A DNA stretch of 12,642 nucleotides from an uncultured Lachnospiraceae bacterium. Lineage in GTDB: Bacteria; Bacillota; Clostridia; Lachnospirales; Lachnospiraceae. The DNA is taken from NCBI GenBank assembly GCA_910585605.1, contig CAJUFL010000078.1:1-12642 (forward strand). Direction: 5' to 3'. The position numbers and the translations under genes were made by a program. The notes below the pieces were generated by a model. It had not been told where the DNA came from and made no database searches. It saw only the letters and a list, made by a program, of their open reading frames with translations. Below are positions 5,011 through 12,229 of this stretch, in pieces; position 1 is the stretch's first letter, and each line of letters starts with the position of its first letter.

Positions 5011-7115
5011 CAACGGCTTTTTGATAAAACGATGTTCTCCCCGCTTTCTTTTGCTAATATATAAATGTTGCCGGCATCACAAGTAACCGACATTGCGGGC
5101 GTATCGCTCATCAACCTTTTGTTGTTCCCGTCCTTGTTGCAGGAATATACACGATTTCCGTCTGTTCTGGATACATAATAAATCGACTGCTCATCCATGC
5201 AGAAATCATACGCAACTACTTTTTCATAAGTAAAAGTTTCGCCGCTTAGGACATGATACCTTGTTAAAACCGATTGCTCGTTTTTGTAAAAAATGTTTTC
5301 TCCATCGAATGAGATATTTCCACTTGTAGGAATGTCAAGTTTTGTAATGCCTTTCGTGAGACGGTTTACCTCTGTTATGCCATCATTGCCAATGAAAAAT
5401 ATGCTGTCATTATTTATGAAAAAATCGTGATGGAACTCTAAAAACTTCCATTTATCACCCGTCTCATAATCAATGCCAAAGAGGGAACGACCAGAATTTG
5501 TAATCTGTTCAAAAACGATTTTTTCTTCAAAGGTATCTAAATTAAGTTCTATCACCGACACCTTTGTTATACTGCTGTTATAGTTTCCGACACGGTTCAC
5601 ATAGCTTTCCGTAACCGATGTCGTATAATATAGATATGGTGAACATACACAAAACGCACATACCTTTTCTTCATCAGAAAACGCCCCAAACATAGGTGAG
5701 CGTACTAAATGAAGCATTTCTCCCGTAGAAGCATTTTTAAGATAATAGTCAAAAGTTTCTGCGTCCTGTGTTATTTCATAGCCCATACAATCATATTCCG
5801 CCGATGAATTATAAGTCAAATACCCCGCCTCAAGGGGCAGAGTATTTGACCCTCGCGGCATTCGCCAAATATCCGCGCAAGCGCGGCTGCTTGGCTCATT
5901 GCTCGCGGGAATAAAATTCTGGCTTTTTCCGTTATCTGAACATCCTGTCATTGTCAATACGAAACTAAGTATGATAGCAAAAGTCGGTACATTTCGCATT
6001 TTCCTTGTTTTCATTTGCCATTTGTTAGAATTGCTCCGTAAAATCCAAGCGGCAGCCAAAATACATAAGAATACGGATACTGAAAACAAAATCAGCAGTG
6101 TAATAGTATTAATCTCTGCAAAAACAATTTTCTCATCACCTGTAAAAGCATCACTTGAAACAATATCTCCTGCAAAAAAGTCTGTTCCGAGCAGAAATGG
6201 CAACGGCAACGGCAGACGGTAAATAATTGTTTTGGATAGACCTACATAGGGAATAATGACCGATACTGCACCTGCAAGCAGGGTCACCGCATACTTTTTC
6301 GCCAAAACAGAAATAAACATAAGAAGTATTGTTAAAAACACGCTGCCAAAAAGACGGAGCAATCCTATATATACATATCCCTCGAATAAAGTTATGCTTT
6401 TGTTGCTGCCTGCAAAGTAACTAAGGCTTTGGATGGGATAATTTCCATTAGGCAGTCCATATTTGAGGCTGTAAAATCCGTATTCAATGAGCGATATGCT
6501 TACGCACATCAAGAGGACGCCCGAAATAACAATGAGCAGCTTATGCAAAGAGCTTTTTCGTCCCTCTTTTGAGGTCAAAATCAAAGCATCCATCTGGCAG
6601 CTATACTCGGAACAGAATACGGGCGTAACCAAAAGCAAAATGCCAAGGAACAGGACAAAATTAAGCGTACCTCTGCCAAGAAGCCCCGTCCATCCGTTCG
6701 TTTGAAGAAAATAGCGGTTTTTGGCATTTTCGCAGATGTAGAGATATTGCTGATAAACGACCTCAAATCCGTTCTGATGTTCCAGAACCTTTCCAATTTC
6801 CTGGCTCTCCTTCTTATATTCGCTTTCACTGATTTTGCCATCATAGTAGCTTTCCAAAAGATAATTTTGTTTCTCCCTGGCGTCTGCAATTCTCTCTGCT
6901 TCCTGTTCCAGATAAAGAGAAGATTCATCGGTACAGTATCCCTTTACCTTATCAAGATACCATTCATATTCACTTTTGTACTGTTCCATTGCACTATTAT
7001 AAGGATTGTCTGATGCAACGAGCCATACAGTTCCAAACAATAGGACAATGACGATATAGCAAAGCCCCTTTTGGTGGAGCATTATCTTTTTTATTTCGTA
7101 CATGAATCCAGACAT
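5010..7115 (-). CDS. ABC-2 type permease fused to a lipoprotein-like beta-propeller domain (701 aa)
   Basis: Residues 1-360 are a permease: helix 18-34, a large charged extracytoplasmic loop to about 145, then about five more helices up to 360. Residues 368-392 then read like a new lipoprotein start: MKTRK, a hydrophobic stretch, and LTMTGC with C392. Residues about 425-701 are an extracytoplasmic domain with repeated YY/IYY and DG motifs, for example IYYVSRTDGNRVYSCNKDG, like DUF5050/beta-propeller proteins. Residues 402-423 are encoded by a palindromic repeat. AGGAGG (7121-7126) fits the start, and the gene overlaps the upstream permease by 25 bp, so translation is probably coupled. The loop sequence QMDALILTSKEG parallels QMDMLLLTNPNG of the upstream permease. 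An internal ATG (5999) with AAGGA just before it might also yield a separate lipoprotein. The substrate is unknown. Confidence 0.9.
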   Translation of the reverse strand: MSGFMYEIKKIMLHQKGLCYIVIVLLFGTVWLVASDNPYNSAMEQYKSEYEWYLDKVKGYCTDESSLYLEQEAERIADAREKQNYLLESYYDGKISESEYKKESQEIGKVLEHQNGFEVVYQQYLYICENAKNRYFLQTNGWTGLLGRGTLNFVLFLGILLLVTPVFCSEYSCQMDALILTSKEGRKSSLHKLLIVISGVLLMCVSISLIEYGFYSLKYGLPNGNYPIQSLSYFAGSNKSITLFEGYVYIGLLRLFGSVFLTILLMFISVLAKKYAVTLLAGAVSVIIPYVGLSKTIIYRLPLPLPFLLGTDFFAGDIVSSDAFTGDEKIVFAEINTITLLILFSVSVFLCILAAAWILRSNSNKWQMKTRKMRNVPTFAIILSFVLTMTGCSDNGKSQNFIPASNEPSSRACADIWRMPRGSNTLPLEAGYLTYNSSAEYDCMGYEITQDAETFDYYLKNASTGEMLHLVRSPMFGAFSDEEKVCAFCVCSPYLYYTTSVTESYVNRVGNYNSSITKVSVIELNLDTFEEKIVFEQITNSGRSLFGIDYETGDKWKFLEFHHDFFINNDSIFFIGNDGITEVNRLTKGITKLDIPTSGNISFDGENIFYKNEQSVLTRYHVLSGETFTYEKVVAYDFCMDEQSIYYVSRTDGNRVYSCNKDGNNKRLMSDTPAMSVTCDAGNIYILAKESGENIVLSKSR
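5848..5914. repeat. 67-bp imperfect palindromic repeat, copy 1, inside the 701-aa gene
   Basis: The segment aligns along its full length with 8354-8419, with one base gap and shared blocks CTCGCGGCATTCG, CTCATTGC and CGCGG. Each copy can fold back on itself. Here it is translated in frame as ASNEPSSRACADIWRMPRGS just after the lipobox-like cysteine of the 701-aa protein. Confidence 0.65.
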
Positions 7116-8332
7116 TTTATCCTCCTGTCCCGGTAATGGCAGTTCTTTTTAGAAAGTATAACCATTACCGTTATTACAGCCATTCCCACTATTACGGCAA
7201 AAATAATAGCTGCCAAAAAACTTTGTATTGGATAGCCCGCAAAACCGATAAACTCAGTCTTACCGAACAGAATGCGGTTAGTGAGCAGCGAATATGGGTT
7301 TATTATTTTTAGCCAAATATTGCTTGAATAATTCTGTGACGCACCTGTAATAATCAAACATAAGGCTGCTCCAAAGTCAGCGACAAATGGGATAAGAGCG
7401 TTACGCCAAAACATGGAAATCAGTAGGAATACCATACTCATAGTCCATATGCCGATCGCTTTTGTAATTGCGGACAGAACTACATATTGCCACAAATTGC
7501 AGTTTACCGCAGCCGTACTGAAATTGCTGATGGCATACAAAGGAAGATTATATCCCTCCATTGTTCCAAATGAAAAGGAAAAGCCAAGATAATCCAGCAC
7601 GGAAAACCATATTACAACACTTATTACAAATAAAGTAACTGCAACAATTTTAGCTAATACGGTTTTTTTACCGCCATTAGGGTTCGTCAGTAACAGCATA
7701 TCCATCTGCGTTTCCTTTTCATAGACGAAAGTGCTGATAATCCCGTATAAACAAAGAAACAAAACCAATATATTTGAAAAATCATAGTTCAAATAATAGT
7801 TATACATTTCCTGATAGGCAAAAGCTGGTATATTCCGTCCAGAATAAAGATTGTAAATAACACTGTTTTTACGCACTTCAAAGCTAAGTCCTTGTTCCTT
7901 GTAAAATGCAGCATTTTCTTTTGCCTTTTTTGCCACTTCCGAAGCATAAGTCCGATAATTATAGAAATATTCCATAGGCTGTACATAGTATTTTTCTAAG
8001 ATGTTTTCGTCACTATATATATTTCCCGTCATCGTATTCGGGTCATCTGTGTCTGTGCTTGCCGTCATATCAGCCGTAGCATCTTCTAACGGCTGATATA
8101 GGTCAAGAAGATTGTTGATTTTATCGGTAGTTATCTCTCCACGATATTTCTCATAGAGCTGCCAATACACGCTGTTCCAACTGCGGCTGTCTTTCCCGTC
8201 TGCCAAGTAGGAATAGGAATGAAATTCATTATTTATTTTGAACAGGTTTATTACGCTGAACAGAATAAGTACAACAAGTATTGACCGCTTGCAAAACAAT
8301 TTGTAAAATTCATATCTGATTAAGCGTGTCAT
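7091..8332 (-). CDS. ABC-2 type transporter permease (413 aa)
   Basis: The membrane subunit predicted to work with the ATPase encoded just upstream. It has a helix at 15-31, an extracytoplasmic region at 32-185 rich in Tyr, Asp and Lys, then helices at about 186-205, 226-247, 285-308, 312-332 and 372-394, and a basic tail. EKETQMDMLLL (205-215) after helix 2 is probably the cytoplasmic coupling segment contacting the ATPase. The start MTRLIRYEFYKLF at 8332 is chosen because GGAG (8339-8342) lies at the right distance; an ATG at 8374 lies within a palindromic repeat and lacks such a site. The architecture resembles bacteriocin-immunity and BcrB-like permeases with a longer first loop. The substrate cannot be told. 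Confidence 0.9.
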   Translation of the reverse strand: MTRLIRYEFYKLFCKRSILVVLILFSVINLFKINNEFHSYSYLADGKDSRSWNSVYWQLYEKYRGEITTDKINNLLDLYQPLEDATADMTASTDTDDPNTMTGNIYSDENILEKYYVQPMEYFYNYRTYASEVAKKAKENAAFYKEQGLSFEVRKNSVIYNLYSGRNIPAFAYQEMYNYYLNYDFSNILVLFLCLYGIISTFVYEKETQMDMLLLTNPNGGKKTVLAKIVAVTLFVISVVIWFSVLDYLGFSFSFGTMEGYNLPLYAISNFSTAAVNCNLWQYVVLSAITKAIGIWTMSMVFLLISMFWRNALIPFVADFGAALCLIITGASQNYSSNIWLKIINPYSLLTNRILFGKTEFIGFAGYPIQSFLAAIIFAVIVGMAVITVMVILSKKNCHYRDRRIKCLDSCTK

Positions 8333-8353
8333 TTTTTCTCTCCAATGTCTTTC

Positions 8354-8419
8354 GACTCTCGCGGCATTCGTCAAATGCTCGTGTTAGCACGGCACTTGAC
8401 TCATTGCCCGCGGAAATAA
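8354..8419. repeat. 66-bp imperfect palindromic repeat, copy 2, at the ATPase/permease junction
   Basis: This is the partner of 5848-5914. Its left and right halves are complementary with a few mismatches (CGTG/CACG near the loop, outer GCGGCATTCGTCAAATGC against GCACTTGACTCATTGC). It supplies the last codons and stop of the ATPase (YYFRGQ then TGA at 8401-8403) and fills the gap before the permease, where it could act as an RNA hairpin that sets relative expression. Confidence 0.65.
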
Positions 8420-9264
8420 TATAAAAATACATCTTCCAAGTTAGGGGAAGCTTTTACTGCGTTTGCTGCGGGCGAACTATCGCTTACAATCCTTACTGAA
8501 AAATTTTCGCCCTGCTGCTTCATATTACTGACATAATATTTGTTGCTAAGGCAAGCAGCCTCTTTGGCGTTTGTTGTCACTTCCCACACTTTACCATAGA
8601 TTCTCTGTTCTAATACGTCGGTAGTTCCTTGCGTAATCAAAGTGCCTTCTTTGAGAATAATAATCTCTTTTGCAATACACTCGACATCAGAAACGATATG
8701 GGTAGCCAGCAAAATCGTCCGTCCTTGTGCAAACTGTGAAATCAAATTGCGAAAGCGGATGCGTTCACTTGGGTCAAGTCCTGCTGTAGGCTCGTCTAAA
8801 ATAAGGATTTTAGGGTCGCCTAACATTGCCTGGACAATGCCGACTCTCTGCCGCATACCACCAGAAAGAGCGCCAATCTTTTTATCTTTCGCATCTAAAA
8901 GATTGACAATGCCCAGAAGCTTAAAAGCCCGTTCTTTTCCTTGTTCCGCAGGGATTCCTTTTAATGCGCACATATATAACAGGAAATCCATTACCGTAAA
9001 ATCCCGATAGAAGATAGGGTATTGCGGCATATATCCGATTTTTGATAAAAAGTCTTTGCCCATTTTTTTTGCATCTTGACCGTCTATCAAAACAGTTCCA
9101 TTATCGCTGCCCAAAATGCCGACAAATATATTTATCAGTGTTGTTTTTCCTGCGCCGTTAGCCCCTAAAAGTCCATAGACGCCCTCCGAGAGTTCAGTGG
9201 TAAAATTCTTTAGGGCATATTTACCTTTATACTGTTTTGAAATATTCTGAAATGATACTTTCAT
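8401..9264 (-). CDS. ABC transporter ATP-binding protein (BcrA-like family)
   Basis: A 287-aa cytoplasmic ATPase that powers the two permeases encoded downstream. All motifs are intact: Walker A GANGAGKTT (34-42), Q-loop Q81 in YMPQYPIF, signature LSGGMRQR (133-140), Walker B ILILDEP (153-159), D-loop AGLDP and switch H189 in ATHIVSD. The C-terminal LEDVFLYYF is typical of the BcrA/CcmA-like group linked to drug, lantibiotic and antimicrobial peptide transport. Its final residues RGQ come from a palindromic repeat. The start at 9264 lies 6 bp after the upstream lipoprotein gene, and its AGGGG site (9274-9278) lies inside that gene's end, so the two are translated as one operon. Transport direction and substrate are not revealed by the sequence. 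Confidence 0.97.
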   Translation of the reverse strand: MKVSFQNISKQYKGKYALKNFTTELSEGVYGLLGANGAGKTTLINIFVGILGSDNGTVLIDGQDAKKMGKDFLSKIGYMPQYPIFYRDFTVMDFLLYMCALKGIPAEQGKERAFKLLGIVNLLDAKDKKIGALSGGMRQRVGIVQAMLGDPKILILDEPTAGLDPSERIRFRNLISQFAQGRTILLATHIVSDVECIAKEIIILKEGTLITQGTTDVLEQRIYGKVWEVTTNAKEAACLSNKYYVSNMKQQGENFSVRIVSDSSPAANAVKASPNLEDVFLYYFRGQ

Positions 9265-9270
9265 AGATAA

Positions 9271-10491
9271 TTACCCCTTAAAGCCAAATGTTGTTATCAA
9301 GGTGCTTACTTCACTAATACCTCGCCCAAGCACAACGATACAGGTGCCGGATTCATCCAAAATTAAAATCTGCGGGACACGCTGGAAATAAGAACTGTTG
9401 TTGTCCTTGACCGTTTCGGTATGAATAACCTTTCCCGATGCTGTATCATAAATATTTATTGTTACGCTGGATTCTCCCAAAATGGAAGTAGCAACATAGT
9501 TACCTTGCTCAGAACAGAAAACACCGTCTTTTCCTTCGCTGCTACCTGAGAATGTAATCTTTTTTTCTGTATTAGATGCAGTATCAAGCATTAGCAGTGT
9601 TCCATTATTTTTGTTAAAGCTCTGGGGCATGACAAGTAAGTTCCCGCCCTTTTGCACTTCTTCAACATCCACTTCATAGTCGGCTTTTTTTGTGATACTA
9701 AGACTTGCATTGTCTGTAGATACTGTTCCATAAACAGAGACTCCATCCCCGCCATTAGAGCTTATTCCCATGCCTACATAAGTTAAAGTTTTATCTCCCG
9801 TAAATGCAAGACTATCCATCGTTACAATCTCCATATTATTTGCCCTGCCATTTTCGGAATAGTTCAGAATGGCATGTACCTTTTGGGAAGAAGTATCATA
9901 GAGATAAAGTCCTTGTAATCCGCCGAAAGCGATTTGCTTTCCGTCCTGTGAAATGGTGACACTCGCCATTTGGAGGACAAAATCATCATTTAGCAGCCCA
10001 CTAAAGGAAATTGTATTCTTAACAACAAAATCCTTATTTAATAGGTATCCTTTTATTCCATTACTGCTTTGTGCCGTTGCAAACGAACCCGTGCTGCCGC
10101 TGACATTTTCTTCACCGACAATGAAATACCCGTCAGAATAAGGCTGCACACATAACTCATTCAAAAAAATATCCGCACTTGCTATAGTCTCGCTTTTCCC
10201 AGTATCATAAAGATAGAGCTTATCTGCTGCAACAATAATCCGATTGCCATCGGCATAATAACAGCCGCTGACCTTTCCAGAAAAAGCCGAGTCATTAACT
10301 GTTCCAACCTTCGTATTATTGTCGCTGCTTTCACTTCCCGTTTTTTCCGAAGTGTTATCTTTTTCGGACTGTGGCACATCTATGGAGATTCCGTTTTCAG
10401 AACTTTTCATATTTTCCTGACTGTTACCACAAGCTGACAGATTAAGAGCAAAAGCAAGTATAAGCATAATGCACATAAATTTCGTTTTCAT
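9271..10491 (-). CDS. Lipoprotein with WD40-like beta-propeller domain (406 aa)
   Basis: The start MKTKFMCIML (10491) is chosen over a longer frame from 10527 because AGGAGGG (10499-10505) precedes it and it gives a proper signal peptide, ending NLSAC with lipid-attachment C21. Residues 22-65 are a Ser/Asn/Lys/Glu-rich linker, followed by a beta-rich domain with propeller-like blades such as DGNRIIVAADKLYLYDTGKS (81-100), ISQDGKQIAFGG..GLYLYD (180-199) and NYVATS..TINIYDTASGKVIH. It should sit on the outer face of the membrane, perhaps binding a ligand or partner for the transporter. It is co-transcribed between the 165-aa lipoprotein and the ATPase. It is not recognised as any named protein. 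Confidence 0.87.
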   Translation of the reverse strand: MKTKFMCIMLILAFALNLSACGNSQENMKSSENGISIDVPQSEKDNTSEKTGSESSDNNTKVGTVNDSAFSGKVSGCYYADGNRIIVAADKLYLYDTGKSETIASADIFLNELCVQPYSDGYFIVGEENVSGSTGSFATAQSSNGIKGYLLNKDFVVKNTISFSGLLNDDFVLQMASVTISQDGKQIAFGGLQGLYLYDTSSQKVHAILNYSENGRANNMEIVTMDSLAFTGDKTLTYVGMGISSNGGDGVSVYGTVSTDNASLSITKKADYEVDVEEVQKGGNLLVMPQSFNKNNGTLLMLDTASNTEKKITFSGSSEGKDGVFCSEQGNYVATSILGESSVTINIYDTASGKVIHTETVKDNNSSYFQRVPQILILDESGTCIVVLGRGISEVSTLITTFGFKG

Positions 10492-10504
10492 TTTTAAGCC
10501 CTCC

Positions 10505-11002
10505 TTATTTAGATAAAATAGTTTCATTTTTACTTTCAGTCATTTGAGTATCAGATTTTTCATTTCCCCCACCATTTGCATTAAGATTACCACTTCCTTT
10601 TTGGGGCGTTACAGAGCTGTCAAATATTTCAATAGTTACGGATTTTTGACTGTTATCTTTAGAATTTTGGAAACTGTTATCTGCATTATTCTCGAATGGA
10701 ATTGCGTTATTGCCTTTTTTATCCGTATCTGATTCCGTGCTGCTTTTTTCCTTAGTGCCATCCTGTGGTTTAGCGGCATCTTTATTATTATCGTTTGGCT
10801 CTGTGGGTCTGGTATCTTCGCCGACATTCTCTGGCTTTGTAATATTATTGTCGATATTATCAGCAGGAATGCTGTTATTGGGCTGTGTCGTTATTATATC
10901 ATTTTGCGATTTCTCTGTATTATCATCTTGACCACCGCTACATGCTGACAGGGCAAAGGTCAAAACAAGCATAAACAACATACATATCAATTTTGTTTTC
11001 AT
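10505..11002 (-). CDS. Small lipoprotein with Asn/Asp/Lys/Ser-rich disordered region (165 aa)
   Basis: MKTKLICMLFMLVLTFALSAC is a lipoprotein signal with C21. The rest is low complexity (many N, D, K, S, T, Q, E), with almost no predicted fold except VTIEIFDSS (about 121-129). It could be a spacer or tether on the cell surface, or a decayed paralogue of the next lipoprotein. Its ribosome binding site AGGAGGGC lies in the last codons of the preceding gene (KEG then TGA), with 3 bp between the genes. The leader DNA and first codons closely match those of the 406-aa lipoprotein downstream, suggesting duplication. The function is unknown. Confidence 0.8.
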   Translation of the reverse strand: MKTKLICMLFMLVLTFALSACSGGQDDNTEKSQNDIITTQPNNSIPADNIDNNITKPENVGEDTRPTEPNDNNKDAAKPQDGTKEKSSTESDTDKKGNNAIPFENNADNSFQNSKDNSQKSVTIEIFDSSVTPQKGSGNLNANGGGNEKSDTQMTESKNETILSK

Positions 11003-11005
11003 TTT

Positions 11006-12043
11006 TCAGCCCTCCTTATAAAGCAAAATTGAGCCTGTCTTATTTGTAGAACAATCATTGCTTGCAGCAACAGCTATCGCATAGAAAGTATTGAAATCAT
11101 CTAATTTAGAGGTGTCTATGATGGCTTCAATTATCCACACATTTCCTTTGCTTAATGTTGCATCGTATGAAATCACTTTATCAAACGATATGGGCTTATG
11201 ATTTAAGAAGAATGATATGCCATACCTTGTACCCGGCGTTCCGCAAATCGTGTAACGCACTGTAAGTGTATCTTTATTGGTAAGATTGATATTGTCATAC
11301 ACTAATTCGCCATTATATGAAATAGTTGAATAAACGCCGCTATCCAATGTATCCATAGTAATTCCATCCCAACCGTTTTTCACAAGCTCATTCTCAATAA
11401 AAGAGGAAGTGATTTTTTCTTCCGCAACGCTGACATCACGAAAAATATTTTCACTTTCTCCATAAAAGATATCACTGTCTGGAGCATCCTCATTAAAATG
11501 CAGTTTCAGCACTCTTTCAAGGTGTTGGTGATACCAGCCGTAACTTGATGTTTCTTTCATATCGGGGTGGAAAGCGGGATTGGTAATGCTCAGGATTGTA
11601 ATATTTAGGGTATCGCCTTTTTTCCCCATGTTCGGTGTAAACACAAACGAAAATTTTTCTTCGTGTTTTTCTGATGTTTGGAAACAATGGAGATACTCAT
11701 ATTCCGCCCTCGTATCATTCACCTTGTATGCCTGTGGCTTTCCGTCCAAAAAGAGCAGGAAACCTATGTTATCCAATTTTCCCTCTGATACAAACTGATA
11801 GTCCAAGGTAAATTCTCCGCCGTTATACTCATACGGTAAAACACTCTGGTCATCAGCTCTGGTGGGACTCACTTCCTCGTGGCTGAGAAAACCTAAAGAG
11901 CCATCTTCCTCTGATTTTGTGAATGGATTTTCTTCCGTGTTTTGTGGGGGAGCTTTCTCGTCCTCTATGTTATAATTTCCGCAAGCTGTCGTAGTGAATA
12001 GCAAGCAACAAATCATAACTGATGATAATATTCGTTTTCGCAT
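11006..12043 (-). CDS. Lipoprotein of unknown function with two related beta domains (345 aa)
   Basis: First gene of the operon. MRKRILSSVMICCLLFTTTAC is a lipoprotein signal with C21, and AGGAGG (12051-12056) precedes the start by 7 bases. Residues 22-68 are a linker rich in Glu, Pro and Ser. Two beta-rich parts follow: about 70-190 (YNGGEFTLDYQF, GFLLFLDGKPQAY, KKGDTLNITILSI, SSYGWYHQHLERV) and about 240-345 (SYNGELVYDNI, LTVRYTICG, GISFFLNHKPISF). Their central strands look alike, so this may be an internal duplication of an Ig-like sandwich. I recall similar surface proteins in Lachnospiraceae but no assigned role. Its place before the transporter genes suggests an extracytoplasmic partner. 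Confidence 0.85.
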   Translation of the reverse strand: MRKRILSSVMICCLLFTTTACGNYNIEDEKAPPQNTEENPFTKSEEDGSLGFLSHEEVSPTRADDQSVLPYEYNGGEFTLDYQFVSEGKLDNIGFLLFLDGKPQAYKVNDTRAEYEYLHCFQTSEKHEEKFSFVFTPNMGKKGDTLNITILSITNPAFHPDMKETSSYGWYHQHLERVLKLHFNEDAPDSDIFYGESENIFRDVSVAEEKITSSFIENELVKNGWDGITMDTLDSGVYSTISYNGELVYDNINLTNKDTLTVRYTICGTPGTRYGISFFLNHKPISFDKVISYDATLSKGNVWIIEAIIDTSKLDDFNTFYAIAVAASNDCSTNKTGSILLYKEG

Positions 12044-12076
12044 TGTTTATCCTCCTGTCATGTTTGATGTATTTCC

Positions 12077-12111
12077 ATTATAAAAGCCAAATGTCAAAAT
12101 GCGGTCAAGAA
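12077..12111 (-). promoter_or_regulatory. Promoter of the lipoprotein/ABC operon with TTGAC direct repeat
   Basis: On the minus strand TTGACC (12108-12103) and TTGACA (12097-12092) are 11 bp apart, followed by a perfect TATAAT (12082-12077). TTGACA is only 9 bases from TATAAT and TTGACC is 20 bases away, so neither is a normal -35 box. This fits a promoter that needs an activator bound to the repeats, as OmpR/PhoB-family response regulators do. The flanks match the amidase region (TTCTTGACC and TTTTGAC). Confidence 0.6.
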
Positions 12112-12121
12112 ATAGAAAATT

Positions 12122-12168
12122 ACATAAGAAAAACCAACAAACTGTGATTTCTCACAAGCCTGTTGGTT
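12122..12168 (-). terminator. Rho-independent terminator after the four-helix membrane protein gene
   Basis: AACCAACA (12132-12139) pairs with TGTTGGTT (12161-12168), with an inner TGTGA/TCACA stem. On the minus strand the stem is followed by a U-rich TTTTTCTTATG. It ends the gene on the right and insulates the lipoprotein/ABC operon promoter that lies just downstream. Confidence 0.75.
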
Positions 12169-12229
12169 CTGCGTATTATGTGTCTTACTTTTATGTTATA
12201 AATGGGAAAAGGTATCATAATAAATAGTA

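Noticed and set aside
8333..8374. Longer start for the 413-aa permease
   Set aside because: The extra 14 codons lie within a palindromic repeat and lack a ribosome binding site; the ATG at 8332 has GGAG at good spacing.
10492..10527. Longer start for the 406-aa lipoprotein
   Set aside because: It would add 12 residues before a normal lipoprotein signal and covers the AGGAGGG site that serves the start at 10491.
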